From positions 62,001 through 126,000 of the forward strand of contig NZ_JACHCQ010000001.1 in assembly GCF_014205835.1 (NCBI RefSeq): a stretch of 64,000 nucleotides of DNA, given 5' to 3'. Below the pieces are notes generated by a model that was given only the letters and a program-made list of their open reading frames with translations, was not told the DNA's origin and searched no databases. Numbering within the stretch: the first letter of the stretch is position 1; each line of letters starts with the position of its first letter. Below are positions 36,945 to 46,148 of the stretch, piece after piece. This DNA is from Pedobacter sp. AK013. Its GTDB lineage: Bacteria > Bacteroidota > Bacteroidia > Sphingobacteriales > Sphingobacteriaceae. Both the position numbers and the translations under genes were made by a program.

Positions 36945-37799
36945 ATGTATAACGAAGAGCACAGCTGGACCATTGAGGCAAAAGCTTCTTTATTCGATTT
37001 AAAGCTTAACGAAATTTGGGCTTATCGTGATTTACTATGGCTGTTGGTTAGAAGAGATTTTGTTTCTTTTTATAAACAGACGATACTGGGGCCATTGTGG
37101 TTTTTTATCCAGCCATTATTTACCACCATCATCTTTACCTTTATTTTCGGTAACCTGGCAGGTATCTCTACTGATGGCCTACCTAAACCATTATTTTACC
37201 TGGCCGGTATCACTGCCTGGAATTACTTTGCTGATTGTTTGACCAAAACCTCAACAGTATTTAGGGATAACGCAGGGATATTTGGAAAGGTCTATTTCCC
37301 CAGGTTGATTATGCCTTTGAGTATCGTTGTGAGCAATCTAGTTAGGTTTGGTGTGCAAATGATCTTGTTCCTGATCATGATGGGTTATTATTACTTTACT
37401 GGAGCGAATTTTAACATTAGCTGGGCCATTTGCCTATTCCCTGTTGTAGTAATATTAATGGCTTTATTAGGCTTAGGCACTGGCATGATCATCTCTGCTA
37501 TGACAACCAAATACCGCGATTTAGCTTTTTTGGTAGGCTTTGGGGTTCAGTTGTTAATGTATGCAACCACGGTAATCTATCCTTTATCAGAAGCATTAAA
37601 AAAATACCCGGCTTACGCCTGGATTATAGAATATAACCCGATGACACCAATTATTGAAACCTTTAGATATGGATTTTTGGGTGAGGGGAGCTTTAGCTGG
37701 AGTAGCCTGGGCTATGCAAGCGGTATTACAACTGCCCTGCTGCTTTTTGGAATAGTGATTTTTAATAAAGTAGAACGAAATTTTGTAGATACGGTGTAG
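36945..37799 (+). CDS. wzm: Polysaccharide ABC transporter permease (Wzm)
   Basis: A 284-aa ABC-2 type permease with about six membrane helices. The cytoplasmic N-terminus leads to LWLLVRRDFVSFYKQTILGPLWF-type sequence (about 28-50), typical of Wzm and TagG. It ends YNPMTPIIETFRYGFLG (about 232-248) and a last helix. With the ATPase at 38306 it would move a finished lipid-linked glycan across the inner membrane. The pair is split by a small gene (37894-38262). Confidence 0.94.
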   Translation: MYNEEHSWTIEAKASLFDLKLNEIWAYRDLLWLLVRRDFVSFYKQTILGPLWFFIQPLFTTIIFTFIFGNLAGISTDGLPKPLFYLAGITAWNYFADCLTKTSTVFRDNAGIFGKVYFPRLIMPLSIVVSNLVRFGVQMILFLIMMGYYYFTGANFNISWAICLFPVVVILMALLGLGTGMIISAMTTKYRDLAFLVGFGVQLLMYATTVIYPLSEALKKYPAYAWIIEYNPMTPIIETFRYGFLGEGSFSWSSLGYASGITTALLLFGIVIFNKVERNFVDTV

Positions 37800-37893
37800 G
37801 TTTTGGTAAGTTGGTTTTTGGAGAGGTGGTGAGATTATATTATCTTTAAATGATCATCCTTTATTTATTTGAATTATAAACTAAATAAAGATT

Positions 37894-38262
37894 ATGTATA
37901 CCTATCCATTTGAAAAATTAGAAGTATGGCAATTGGCCAGAAAATTCAGGAAAGAAATTTATGGTTTAGTTAATCAATTCCCCAGAGAAGAACAATTCGG
38001 ATTGACCAGTCAAATAAAACGTTCAGCAAGCAGTATCGGAGATAATATTGCTGAGGGATCAGCGAGGCTCACAGCTAAAGATCGGGCACATTTTCTCGTC
38101 ATAGCATATTCAAGCGCTATAGAAACAGTAAACCATCTTATAGGATCATGGGACTTGGCCTACATCAAAGAAGAGGAGTATTTAACGCTAAGAATTAAAC
38201 TGGAAGAAATTACTAATAAGATTAATGCATTACATAAAGCTCAATTTAACAGAGCTGTTTAG
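37894..38262 (+). CDS. Four-helix bundle protein (S23/IVS family)
   Basis: A 122-aa all-helical protein of the TIGR02436 family, first found in intervening sequences of 23S rRNA genes. Typical segments: YPFEKLEVWQLARKFRKEIY (about 4-23), LTSQIKRSASSIGDNIAEGSAR (about 37-58) and the C-terminal YLTLRIKLEEITNKINALHK. Function is unknown in general; the family is common as single genes in Bacteroidetes. It sits between wzm and wzt, 94 bp after the first and 43 bp before the second, in the same orientation, which splits a pair of genes that normally adjoin. Confidence 0.92.
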   Translation: MYTYPFEKLEVWQLARKFRKEIYGLVNQFPREEQFGLTSQIKRSASSIGDNIAEGSARLTAKDRAHFLVIAYSSAIETVNHLIGSWDLAYIKEEEYLTLRIKLEEITNKINALHKAQFNRAV

Positions 38263-38305
38263 AACAGCTTACCAAATAACCACCTTGCCCCCTAAACCCT
38301 AAACA

Positions 38306-39556
38306 TTGTCAAAAAATATTGCTATAAAAGTAGAAAACCTTTCCAAAGCTTATCAATTGGGCCAGATCGGCACAGGTACAATTAGTCGCGACCTGGAGCG
38401 TTGGTATGCCCGTATTCGTGGAAAAGAAGATCCATTTTTACGCATCGGCGAAAGCAACAATCAAAATACCAAAAGTGAAAGCGATGTAGTTTGGAGTTTA
38501 AAAGATATTAACTTCGAAATTGAGCAGGGAGATGCAGTAGGCATTATCGGAAGAAACGGCGCTGGTAAAAGTACACTTCTTAAAATTTTAAGTAAGGTTA
38601 CTGCGCCAACAACCGGCAAAATAAGTGGTAAAGGTAGGATTGCAAGCTTATTGGAAGTAGGTACCGGTTTTCATCCTGAACTATCAGGACGAGAAAATAT
38701 CTTTCTGAACGGTGCCATTTTGGGTATGCGTAAAAAAGAGATCCAACGCAAACTGGAAGAAATTGTAGATTTTGCGGGAATCGAACGCTATTTAGACACC
38801 CCTGTTAAACGATACTCATCCGGAATGTATGTACGTTTAGCCTTTGCTGTTGCGGCTCATTTAGAATCAGAGATTTTGATTGTTGATGAGGTATTAGCTG
38901 TAGGCGATGCTGAATTTCAGAAAAAGTGCCTGGGTAAAATGGGCGAAGTGAGTAAAGGTGAAGGAAGAACGGTGTTGTTTGTGAGCCATAATATGAACGC
39001 TGTCAACACACTAACAAACATAAGTTTTTATTTAAAGAATGGCATTATTGAATTTAATGGCAAGACCGATGAGGCTGTGAAGCACTATTTATCGAATACA
39101 AAACCCAGTAAGACATATTTATCTGTTCCAAACCAAAAGATTAGTATAACTAGGGTAGAGGTTTTAACTTCAGAAACAAATAGTGTACATAATCAAGGTC
39201 AACCATTAACGATAGAGATAGATGTTAATATGCCATACTATGCTGAAGGAATGGGTGTTTCCTTTCAAATATATAATGAAGAGGAAACACCAATTGTATA
39301 TTGCTATCGGTTTGATGTTGATAAACCTCTTCTAAGGCATACTGGGATTAACAAATTAAAATGTATAATTCCAAATTGTAGATTATATATGGGTAGATAC
39401 TACTTGCATGTTCATTTGGCTGAAACAAAAGGCCGTACATACATTGAAGGAATCGATAAAATATGTGAGTTTGAGGTGCAAATTATCGAAAAAAGTATCG
39501 AATGGGGTTGGCAACCTGATGTTTGCAAATATTTGGAAGATTTTTACTGGGAATAA
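38306..39556 (+). CDS. wzt: Polysaccharide ABC transporter ATPase with C-terminal Wzt-type domain
   Basis: A 416-aa ATPase. Walker A GRNGAGKST (about 80-88), signature YSSGMYVRLAFAV (about 171-183), Walker B EILIVDEVLAVGDAE (about 190-204) and the His-switch VSHNMNAV (about 228-235). From about 275 a beta-rich domain resembles Wzt-C domains, which bind the polymer end or its cap, so substrate-specific export is plausible. The start is a TTG at 38306 giving MSKNIAIKVENLSKAYQLG, the usual N-terminus; no ATG serves. The next gene follows with no gap. Confidence 0.93.
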   Translation: MSKNIAIKVENLSKAYQLGQIGTGTISRDLERWYARIRGKEDPFLRIGESNNQNTKSESDVVWSLKDINFEIEQGDAVGIIGRNGAGKSTLLKILSKVTAPTTGKISGKGRIASLLEVGTGFHPELSGRENIFLNGAILGMRKKEIQRKLEEIVDFAGIERYLDTPVKRYSSGMYVRLAFAVAAHLESEILIVDEVLAVGDAEFQKKCLGKMGEVSKGEGRTVLFVSHNMNAVNTLTNISFYLKNGIIEFNGKTDEAVKHYLSNTKPSKTYLSVPNQKISITRVEVLTSETNSVHNQGQPLTIEIDVNMPYYAEGMGVSFQIYNEEETPIVYCYRFDVDKPLLRHTGINKLKCIIPNCRLYMGRYYLHVHLAETKGRTYIEGIDKICEFEVQIIEKSIEWGWQPDVCKYLEDFYWE

Positions 39557-40183
39557 ATGATTAAAAAAATTGCTTACAAAATAATTAGTTTGTTAAAAAG
39601 AGCAACTAACAATAAACAAATACTTGATGAAAATTTTAGAGTTTTTGGAGACACTAACGTTACTGATTCAACAATAGGGAGATACTCTTATATCTCTCCA
39701 AATTCTCTAATACACTCGTCTTACATCGGACAATTCTGTTCTATCGGTCCAAACGTAATAATAGGTTATGGAGACCACCCAACTAAGTATATAAGCTCTA
39801 GCCCTATGTTTTATCATGCTGGAAATATTTTCAATAAGACTTTTGCAAAAGAGGAACATTATGACCATCATAAAAAAGTAACTATAAAAAATGATGTTTG
39901 GATTGGAGCAAATTGCTACATAAAAAATGGTGTTGTTATAGGAGATGGCGCAGTTATAGCAGCAGGAGCAGTTGTAATTGAAGACGTTCCAGACTATGCT
40001 ATTGTTGGCGGCATACCGGCTCGTATCCTTAAATTCCGATTCGGATATGAAACAATCAATAAACTTTTAGAAATAAAATGGTGGAATTGGGATGATGAGA
40101 AACTACAGAAATGGCAGCCTTTTTTTATCAAAGAAGATATCCAGCCTTTTATTGATGCTGTAGAAAAAATCAATAATGCCTAA
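39557..40183 (+). CDS. Hexapeptide-repeat acetyltransferase (CatB/WbbJ-like)
   Basis: A 208-aa left-handed beta-helix protein. Hexapeptide turns run from about residue 30 to 155 ([59 protein letters not shown]). The insert [18 protein letters not shown] (about 70-87) carries a His as expected for the active site of xenobiotic/sugar acetyltransferases. It probably O-acetylates a sugar. It starts immediately after the wzt stop, with no spacer. Confidence 0.9.
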   Translation: MIKKIAYKIISLLKRATNNKQILDENFRVFGDTNVTDSTIGRYSYISPNSLIHSSYIGQFCSIGPNVIIGYGDHPTKYISSSPMFYHAGNIFNKTFAKEEHYDHHKKVTIKNDVWIGANCYIKNGVVIGDGAVIAAGAVVIEDVPDYAIVGGIPARILKFRFGYETINKLLEIKWWNWDDEKLQKWQPFFIKEDIQPFIDAVEKINNA

Positions 40184-40230
40184 TCAAATAATTATTCAAA
40201 AATTATAAATAGCAGTAATAAAAATAAACA

Positions 40231-40944
40231 ATGAGGGTCAAGAACTTAAACAGATTAAATTCTGCCAATGTTGATATTAAAGATATAAACTACTTACACT
40301 ATTACTCCTATCATGAAGACTTATTTGGGGCTTTTAAAAAATATGCATCAGGAAATCTTTTAGATATTGGATGTGGAAACAAACCATATGAAAAACAGCT
40401 CAAAGATAAAATCACCAGCTACACTGGTGTTGATATCATTCAATCTAGTGATAATAAAGTAGACTACTTATGTCAGGCCAATGCAATTCCCTTAAAAAAC
40501 AGTCTTTACGACACAGTTATTTCAACCCAAACCATTGAACATGTTGAGGATCATCAGGGATTGGTTAATGAGGCATTCAGGCTTCTTAAACCAAATGGCA
40601 TCTTTATTCTCAGTGGCCCCATGTATTGGCCTTTGCATGAAGAACCTTATGATTTTTTCAGGTTTACGAAATATGGTTTTCAGCATATTTTAGAAAAGGC
40701 TGGATTTGAAATTTTAGAGCTTAAATCAAATGGAGGCAAGTGGGCTGTAGCAGGACAAGCATTGCTTCACGCATTATATCCCCAAGTTTATTCTATAAGT
40801 GGCTTTAAAGGAAAATTACTGCGGATTTTGCTCAAACTCATTGGAGGGATAAAATCAATTAATAAGTTTTTTGTATTTATGGATAACCAAGGTACCATTG
40901 ATCATTCTAATACAATGAATTACGTAGTTATTGCAAAAAAATAA
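40231..40944 (+). CDS. Class I SAM-dependent methyltransferase
   Basis: A 237-aa enzyme with motif I NLLDIGCGNKPYEKQL (about 43-58), an acidic residue at the end of strand 2 (TGVDII, about 66-71), and VISTQTIEHVEDHQGLVNEAFRLLKPNGIFILSG split over about 92-126, typical of Methyltransf_11. It may methylate a sugar or cap the chain; the Wzt-type exporter with a binding domain would fit a capped polymer. The substrate is not shown by sequence. Confidence 0.88.
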   Translation: MRVKNLNRLNSANVDIKDINYLHYYSYHEDLFGAFKKYASGNLLDIGCGNKPYEKQLKDKITSYTGVDIIQSSDNKVDYLCQANAIPLKNSLYDTVISTQTIEHVEDHQGLVNEAFRLLKPNGIFILSGPMYWPLHEEPYDFFRFTKYGFQHILEKAGFEILELKSNGGKWAVAGQALLHALYPQVYSISGFKGKLLRILLKLIGGIKSINKFFVFMDNQGTIDHSNTMNYVVIAKK

Positions 40945-40951
40945 AACAATA

Positions 40952-41749
40952 ATGATTCTTTCTGTTGTAATACCTTGTTATAATCATGGCGAATTTGTTC
41001 AGGACGCTATTGATAGTGTTTTAACGTATCAGGAAAAGTCTATTGAAATAATAATTGTCGATGATGGTTCTACCGACTTAGCAACCATTAATAAGATTGA
41101 TGAGTTAAAAAAAGCGGGACATCATGTCATTCAACACAAAAATTCAGGGCTAGCATTTAGTAGAAATGCAGGGATCTTGGCTGCAAGAGGAAAATACATT
41201 TTACCGCTAGATGCAGATAATAAGATTAAATCTGATTATATCAGAAAAGGGATAAAATTATTGGATCAAGGGATCTGTGATATCGTTTATGCAAAGCCCT
41301 CTTTTTTCGGAGAAGATATACCCGAAAGAAAATTTTTACCCTACGAATTTTTAGGTCATAGATTATTCGCCAACAACTACATAGATGCTTGCGCTATTTT
41401 CAGAAAATCTGTTTGGATCGATACGGGAGGATATGATGAGAAAATGCCTTTCCAGGGACAAGAAGATTGGGAGTTCTGGTTAAATAGCTATACTAAAGGT
41501 TTTAAATTTAAATTTGTAGATGAAGAGTTATTTGAATATCGCATTGATAAAAACTCAATGATAACTCAAATAGTTTCAAAAAAATTAGAAGCAAATCAGA
41601 ACTATGTATTGACCAAATATAAAGATGAGATCTTTAATTATATTGAACAAAACTATTGCATTCAACAGTTTTATGAAAATGACCAAAAAAATTATTTGAG
41701 ATCAAGTATAAAATATTTCGCAAAATATTTTAAAACTATTTTCAAATGA
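40952..41749 (+). CDS. Family 2 glycosyltransferase
   Basis: A 265-aa GT-A enzyme, with SVVIPCYNHGEFVQDAIDSV (about 4-23), IIVDDGSTD (about 37-45), a metal-binding DAD (LPLDADNK, about 86-93) and GQEDWEFWLN (about 169-178). The frame is open to a TTG at 40931 inside the previous gene, but the ATG at 40952 gives the standard N-terminus MILSVVIPCYN and avoids the overlap. Donor and acceptor unknown. Confidence 0.88.
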   Translation: MILSVVIPCYNHGEFVQDAIDSVLTYQEKSIEIIIVDDGSTDLATINKIDELKKAGHHVIQHKNSGLAFSRNAGILAARGKYILPLDADNKIKSDYIRKGIKLLDQGICDIVYAKPSFFGEDIPERKFLPYEFLGHRLFANNYIDACAIFRKSVWIDTGGYDEKMPFQGQEDWEFWLNSYTKGFKFKFVDEELFEYRIDKNSMITQIVSKKLEANQNYVLTKYKDEIFNYIEQNYCIQQFYENDQKNYLRSSIKYFAKYFKTIFK

Positions 41750-41761
41750 CATCTAAAAGGC

Positions 41762-42640
41762 ATGATTTCAATTATCATTTGTTCCGTTAATCCAATTCTC
41801 TTGGAGAAATTAAAAGCCAATATTGTTGATACCATTGGAGTCAACTATGAAATAATCGCAATTGAAAATACAAAAACTAAATATTCAATTGCAAAGGCTT
41901 ATAATTTAGGCGCAGAAAGTTCCAAATATGAACATTTATGTTTTATTCATGAAGACATCTTATTTCATACTAATAATTGGGGGCAAATTCTATTAAACTA
42001 TCTGCAGCATGACGATATTTCTCTAATTGGAATGTTTGGCTGTTTGATTAAATCGAAATTCCCTAGTGGGGTTTATTCTAAAGTAGAAAACCTAAATCGT
42101 GTTCATCAAATTCAAGCATTCGATGGTAATATGGTAAACTATTACTACAACCCTCGTGATGAAGAATTTTCTCCTGTAGCAACTGTTGACGGTATGTTTT
42201 TGGCGTGTACAAAAGGTAATTGGAGTAAAAATAAGTTTGATGAAGCTAATCCAAATAAATTTCATGGATACGATATAGATTTTAGCCTTGCCCAACAAAA
42301 AAATGGGAAAGTCGTTGTTATTTACGATCTCCTTATTCAGCATTCATCATTTGGCACCTACAAAAAAGAATGGATAGACGCTCAGATATATATAGCAGAC
42401 AAATGGCAAAAATCATTACCGGTAATTATTGATCGTGCTAAACAAATTCATCAGGTTGAAAATAACGACCTTAATGAGTTCATCATACTTTTGTATAATC
42501 ACAACTATATGCCTAAGTTGGCTAGAAAGTTATCAAGAAAAATCTTATTAAGAAGACCATTTCAAAGACTTACATTTTATATTGTCAAGAATTATCTTAA
42601 ATCCATTTTTGGTTTGGATACCACATTCAAGCATCCTTAA
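41762..42640 (+). CDS. Glycosyltransferase-like protein, Glyco_tranf_2_5 type
   Basis: A 292-aa protein that starts MISIIICSVNP and has the FIHEDILFHT segment (about 60-69, in place of a DxD) and VDGMFLACTKGNW (about 143-155), as in the PF13712 family of GT-A-like proteins from capsule clusters. The C-terminal 80 residues are helical and basic. Members are assumed to be glycosyltransferases, but activity has rarely been shown. It lies 12 bp after the previous GT gene. Confidence 0.8.
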   Translation: MISIIICSVNPILLEKLKANIVDTIGVNYEIIAIENTKTKYSIAKAYNLGAESSKYEHLCFIHEDILFHTNNWGQILLNYLQHDDISLIGMFGCLIKSKFPSGVYSKVENLNRVHQIQAFDGNMVNYYYNPRDEEFSPVATVDGMFLACTKGNWSKNKFDEANPNKFHGYDIDFSLAQQKNGKVVVIYDLLIQHSSFGTYKKEWIDAQIYIADKWQKSLPVIIDRAKQIHQVENNDLNEFIILLYNHNYMPKLARKLSRKILLRRPFQRLTFYIVKNYLKSIFGLDTTFKHP

Positions 42641-42654
42641 AAAATCCCAGTTCT

Positions 42655-43809
42655 ATGCATAAAAAAATCTTAATTGTAGGTGCTGGTTTTTCGGGTGCTG
42701 TTATAGCTAGAGAGCTTGCTGATACAAATCAGTATCAAATAACCGTAATTGAAGAAAGAGGCCACATCGCTGGTAATTGTTACACAGAAAGAGATGCTGA
42801 AACTAATATTATGGAGCATGTATATGGCCCACATATTTTTAATACCAGCAACGAAAAAGTATGGAATTATATCCAAAAATATGGCGAATTCATTCCCAAT
42901 ATTAACAGAGTCAAAGCAGTGACTGAAAATGGTGTTTTCTCAATGCCAATAAATCTGTTAACAATTAATCAGTTTTTTAACAAGAGCTTTAATCCCAGAG
43001 AAGCTGCTGACTTTATTGCGTCAAAAGGCGGCCACACTATAATTGAAGCTAAAAATTTTGAAGAACAAGCATTAAAGTTAATTGGGAAAGAGCTTTATGA
43101 AAATTTCTTTAAAGGTTACACCATAAAACAGTGGGGATGTGACCCAAAAGAACTACCGGCGAGCATTCTAAGCAGATTGCCAATAAGGTTCAACTATGAT
43201 GATAATTATTACAATTCTAAATTCCAAGGAATTCCCCGAAATGGTTATACTGAGGTTGTGTATAACCTCTTGAAACACGAGAATATTAAAGTAATTTTAA
43301 ACACAAAATATACAAAAGAACAGAACAATAACTTCGACCACATTTTTTATGCTGGGCCACTAGATGGTTATTTCAATTTTTCATTAGGTAAACTGGCCTA
43401 TAGAAGTATCTATTTTGAAAAAGAAGTATTTGATGGAGAAGACTATCAGGGTAATCCCGTAATAAATTATTGCTCCGAATCGGTCCCTTATACTCGTATC
43501 CATGAACATAAACATTTTACACCATGGGAGAAACATGAGAAAAGTATCTATTTCAAAGAATATAGTAAAGAAACAGAAGATAGCGATATTCCATACTATC
43601 CCAAACGTTTAGCTACCGATAAAGAGCTTTTAAGAAGTTATAGACATTTGGCTGAAAACGAGAATAATATAACCTTTATAGGTCGCCTAGGAACATATAG
43701 ATATATGGACATGCATCATGTAATTGATGAGGCACTAAACATAAGCGAAGATTTTATCAAAACCGGGGATACAACTAGTTTCTATAAATTCCTAAATAGT
43801 GAAAGTTAA
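42655..43809 (+). CDS. glf: UDP-galactopyranose mutase
   Basis: A 384-aa flavoenzyme that interconverts UDP-galactopyranose and UDP-galactofuranose. N-terminal FAD motif ILIVGAGFSGAVIARELAD (about 5-23), IEERGHIAGNCYTE (about 32-45), GPHIFNTSNEKVWNYI (about 58-73), the active-site region YTIKQWGCDPKELPASIL (about 155-172) and the C-terminal GRLGTYRYMDMHHVIDEAL (about 341-359). Its presence says that the polymer very likely contains galactofuranose. No UDP-glucose 4-epimerase was seen in the window. Confidence 0.97.
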   Translation: MHKKILIVGAGFSGAVIARELADTNQYQITVIEERGHIAGNCYTERDAETNIMEHVYGPHIFNTSNEKVWNYIQKYGEFIPNINRVKAVTENGVFSMPINLLTINQFFNKSFNPREAADFIASKGGHTIIEAKNFEEQALKLIGKELYENFFKGYTIKQWGCDPKELPASILSRLPIRFNYDDNYYNSKFQGIPRNGYTEVVYNLLKHENIKVILNTKYTKEQNNNFDHIFYAGPLDGYFNFSLGKLAYRSIYFEKEVFDGEDYQGNPVINYCSESVPYTRIHEHKHFTPWEKHEKSIYFKEYSKETEDSDIPYYPKRLATDKELLRSYRHLAENENNITFIGRLGTYRYMDMHHVIDEALNISEDFIKTGDTTSFYKFLNSES

Positions 43810-43812
43810 TTA

Positions 43813-44949
43813 ATGATTAAAGTTCACTGGTTTAGAGACGCACCTGAAGAGCGAAATGATTGGCTCCGTTTCGGCCTAATGGAGCTTGCAAAAAAAAAGG
43901 AAATTCGCTACTCAGAATGGGATTTAAAACAGATGACCGTATATGGTTTTTCTCAGGAAATTCTATCCAAGCCGAGCCATCGCCATTTATCGTTTCTTGT
44001 AGTTGATGATGGAAATCGAAAAGTAAAATGCATTATAGACAACGAAGATTCTTTTGCGCTATTTTCAGAGCTCATCATCTATGCGGATGTTTATTTTTGC
44101 GCAGGGTATAATAGCGATGTATTTGAGCAGAAATCGCTACCTAAATTCTACAACTGGCAAACCGCAGCAGATGTGGCTTGGTATACTGATCTACTTTCAA
44201 AAAAAATTCTACACTTTGGAGATCAATTTCATAAAGTAAGAAAATTTATTCCCATTGGACCCAATCTATGGAAAAACATTCCAATTGGAAGGAGAAAACG
44301 CCTGGGGTTAAATATTCAACATCGCTTTAGAAAAATATTTGGACTATCTAATCAATATCAAACAGTTCATGAATGTTTTCTATCAAGATATAGTGATCTA
44401 GTGGGCCTGAGAAATGGAAAACTAAGCTTTGATATTACACTAAGTGATACCTCTTGGGGATGGCCAGCACATCGGATTAAACTACACCATCAATTGAAGG
44501 AACTTTCGAAAGAAGGATTTAACATACATTCTATATTAAAACTTGCAGAGCCATCTGTGTGTGATAATAGTATTTCACTAAGTTTAGACTATAAAGACTT
44601 TCCCATGAAAATTGGGGAAATATTAAACTATGAGCGAATGCTAGCCTCTTCAAAGCTTGGTGTTTTTGCGTGCGGTTTTCATTGGGGATGGAGGAATATT
44701 TTAACCTTAGCCCTATTCGTCGGAATTCCCGTGGTAACAGATAGATTATTAACAGAAGCTTACTTTGACATCAATGAATTTATAATTCATGAAACAGAAG
44801 ATGAAAACTGGCTTCTTGTTAAAGATCTGTTAAACGATCTTGATCCACTCGAGTGGGAGAACATAAAAAAACATAATCAGAAGGTTTACGATAAATACCT
44901 TCATCCTGAAAGTGTGGCCAACTATTTCATCAGTCAAATTAACTCATGA
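43813..44949 (+). CDS. Unrecognised protein, possible GT-B glycosyltransferase
   Basis: A 378-aa soluble protein with no signal peptide or membrane segment. I do not recognise its family. A C-terminal stretch (about 276-310, ASSKLGVFACGFHWGWRNI followed by TLALFVGIPVVTDRLL) reads like the donor-binding half of GT-B enzymes or exostosin-like proteins, where a surface strand-turn is followed by a Gly-rich helix and IPVVTD. The N-terminus (VHWFRDAPEERNDWLRFGLMEL) is distinctive. It lies 3 bp after glf and overlaps the next GT by 4 bp, so it belongs to the same operon; transfer of galactofuranose would be a reasonable guess from location only. Confidence 0.6.
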   Translation: MIKVHWFRDAPEERNDWLRFGLMELAKKKEIRYSEWDLKQMTVYGFSQEILSKPSHRHLSFLVVDDGNRKVKCIIDNEDSFALFSELIIYADVYFCAGYNSDVFEQKSLPKFYNWQTAADVAWYTDLLSKKILHFGDQFHKVRKFIPIGPNLWKNIPIGRRKRLGLNIQHRFRKIFGLSNQYQTVHECFLSRYSDLVGLRNGKLSFDITLSDTSWGWPAHRIKLHHQLKELSKEGFNIHSILKLAEPSVCDNSISLSLDYKDFPMKIGEILNYERMLASSKLGVFACGFHWGWRNILTLALFVGIPVVTDRLLTEAYFDINEFIIHETEDENWLLVKDLLNDLDPLEWENIKKHNQKVYDKYLHPESVANYFISQINS

Positions 44950-46148
44950 GAATAGCCTACATTTCTTACGAACATCCTTTAGGTATTGCTGGAGGTGGAA
45001 TTGGCACCTACATTGGACAGATTTCAAGGCTAATGGCAAGTAGAGGGCATGAAATAGAAGTGTTTAGTGGTCATATTGATGAAAATCAAACCTTAAACAT
45101 AGACGGTTACATCTTGCATTTAATTAAATCTGGTAATAGTTCGGAGTTTAGGGAAAATGTTTTAGCTAAGTTTATTGATAGACACGAAGCAAAATTATTT
45201 GAAGTTATAGAAAGTCCGGAATATGGCGCGGATGCTTTGCTAATAAAGAAAAAATTTCCCAGTCTACCGCTAGCTGTTAAGCTGCATACACCTAGCTTTT
45301 TGGTTTCACTGTTGAATAATTATAATGGAACGTTTCTAAAAAAACTTAGATTCATTATTGGTGGGTTAATAAGGGGAAAACTTGTAAGGCCCTATTGGAT
45401 TTACAACAAAGAAAATGATCCTGAATATCAATTATTTATATTAGCAAATTCAGTTTGTAGCCCTTCAAATAGTTTGAAAAAAATTGTTAATGGAACCTGG
45501 GGAAATAGAGCCATATCAGTAATACCAAATTTATTTATACCATCAATTGAACTAACCCCTGGGATTAAAAAAAATGATGCCCCCCTTACCGTTACCTTTA
45601 TAGGCAAATTAGAAAGAAGAAAGGGCATATTAGACCTGATAAAGGCTATACCTATGATTTTAAAGGAAGAGCAGGAAATACAGTTTATGTTTGTAGGTGC
45701 TCCTTTGGGATCTCCCATTAAAGGTTTAAAGATGGATGAGTATATAAATTTAAAACTTAAAAAACAGCTAAACCATATAAAATTTAAGGGCTTTGTGCCA
45801 TATCAGGATATGGATAAGGTTTTTAAGGAAACCGACATCTGTATTTTACCAAGTCTTTGGGAAAATTTCCCTACGGTATGTCTTGAAGCAATGTCTGCTG
45901 GAATCCCAGTAATAGGCACTAGCAACGGGGGGATGGCAGATATTATAGAGAATGATAAAACAGGAGTCTTAATCCACCAAAATTCGCCTACAGAAATTAC
46001 CCAAGCCATTATTAAGTTGAAACGGGATTACAAGCTACGTGAAGAAATAGCAGTAAATGGCCACAAACATATTTTAGAAAATTATAATGGAGACACATTG
46101 GGTAAAATTATTGAGGGTTTTTATGACAAAACGATAGCAGCTCACTAA
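44946..46148 (+). CDS. Family 4 glycosyltransferase
   Basis: A 400-aa GT-B enzyme: EHPLGIAGGGIGTYIGQISR (about 9-28) at the N-terminus, VTFIGKLERRKGILDLIKAI (about 218-237) in the linker to the second domain, and LPSLWENFPTVCLEAMSAGI (about 301-320) with the donor Glu pair. ATGA overlap with the previous gene and a 1-bp overlap with the next suggest coupled translation. Sugar specificity unknown. Confidence 0.92.
   Translation: MRIAYISYEHPLGIAGGGIGTYIGQISRLMASRGHEIEVFSGHIDENQTLNIDGYILHLIKSGNSSEFRENVLAKFIDRHEAKLFEVIESPEYGADALLIKKKFPSLPLAVKLHTPSFLVSLLNNYNGTFLKKLRFIIGGLIRGKLVRPYWIYNKENDPEYQLFILANSVCSPSNSLKKIVNGTWGNRAISVIPNLFIPSIELTPGIKKNDAPLTVTFIGKLERRKGILDLIKAIPMILKEEQEIQFMFVGAPLGSPIKGLKMDEYINLKLKKQLNHIKFKGFVPYQDMDKVFKETDICILPSLWENFPTVCLEAMSAGIPVIGTSNGGMADIIENDKTGVLIHQNSPTEITQAIIKLKRDYKLREEIAVNGHKHILENYNGDTLGKIIEGFYDKTIAAH

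Noticed and set aside
37894..38262. A 23S rRNA intervening sequence
   Set aside because: The protein family is named after such sequences, but no rRNA gene surrounds it.
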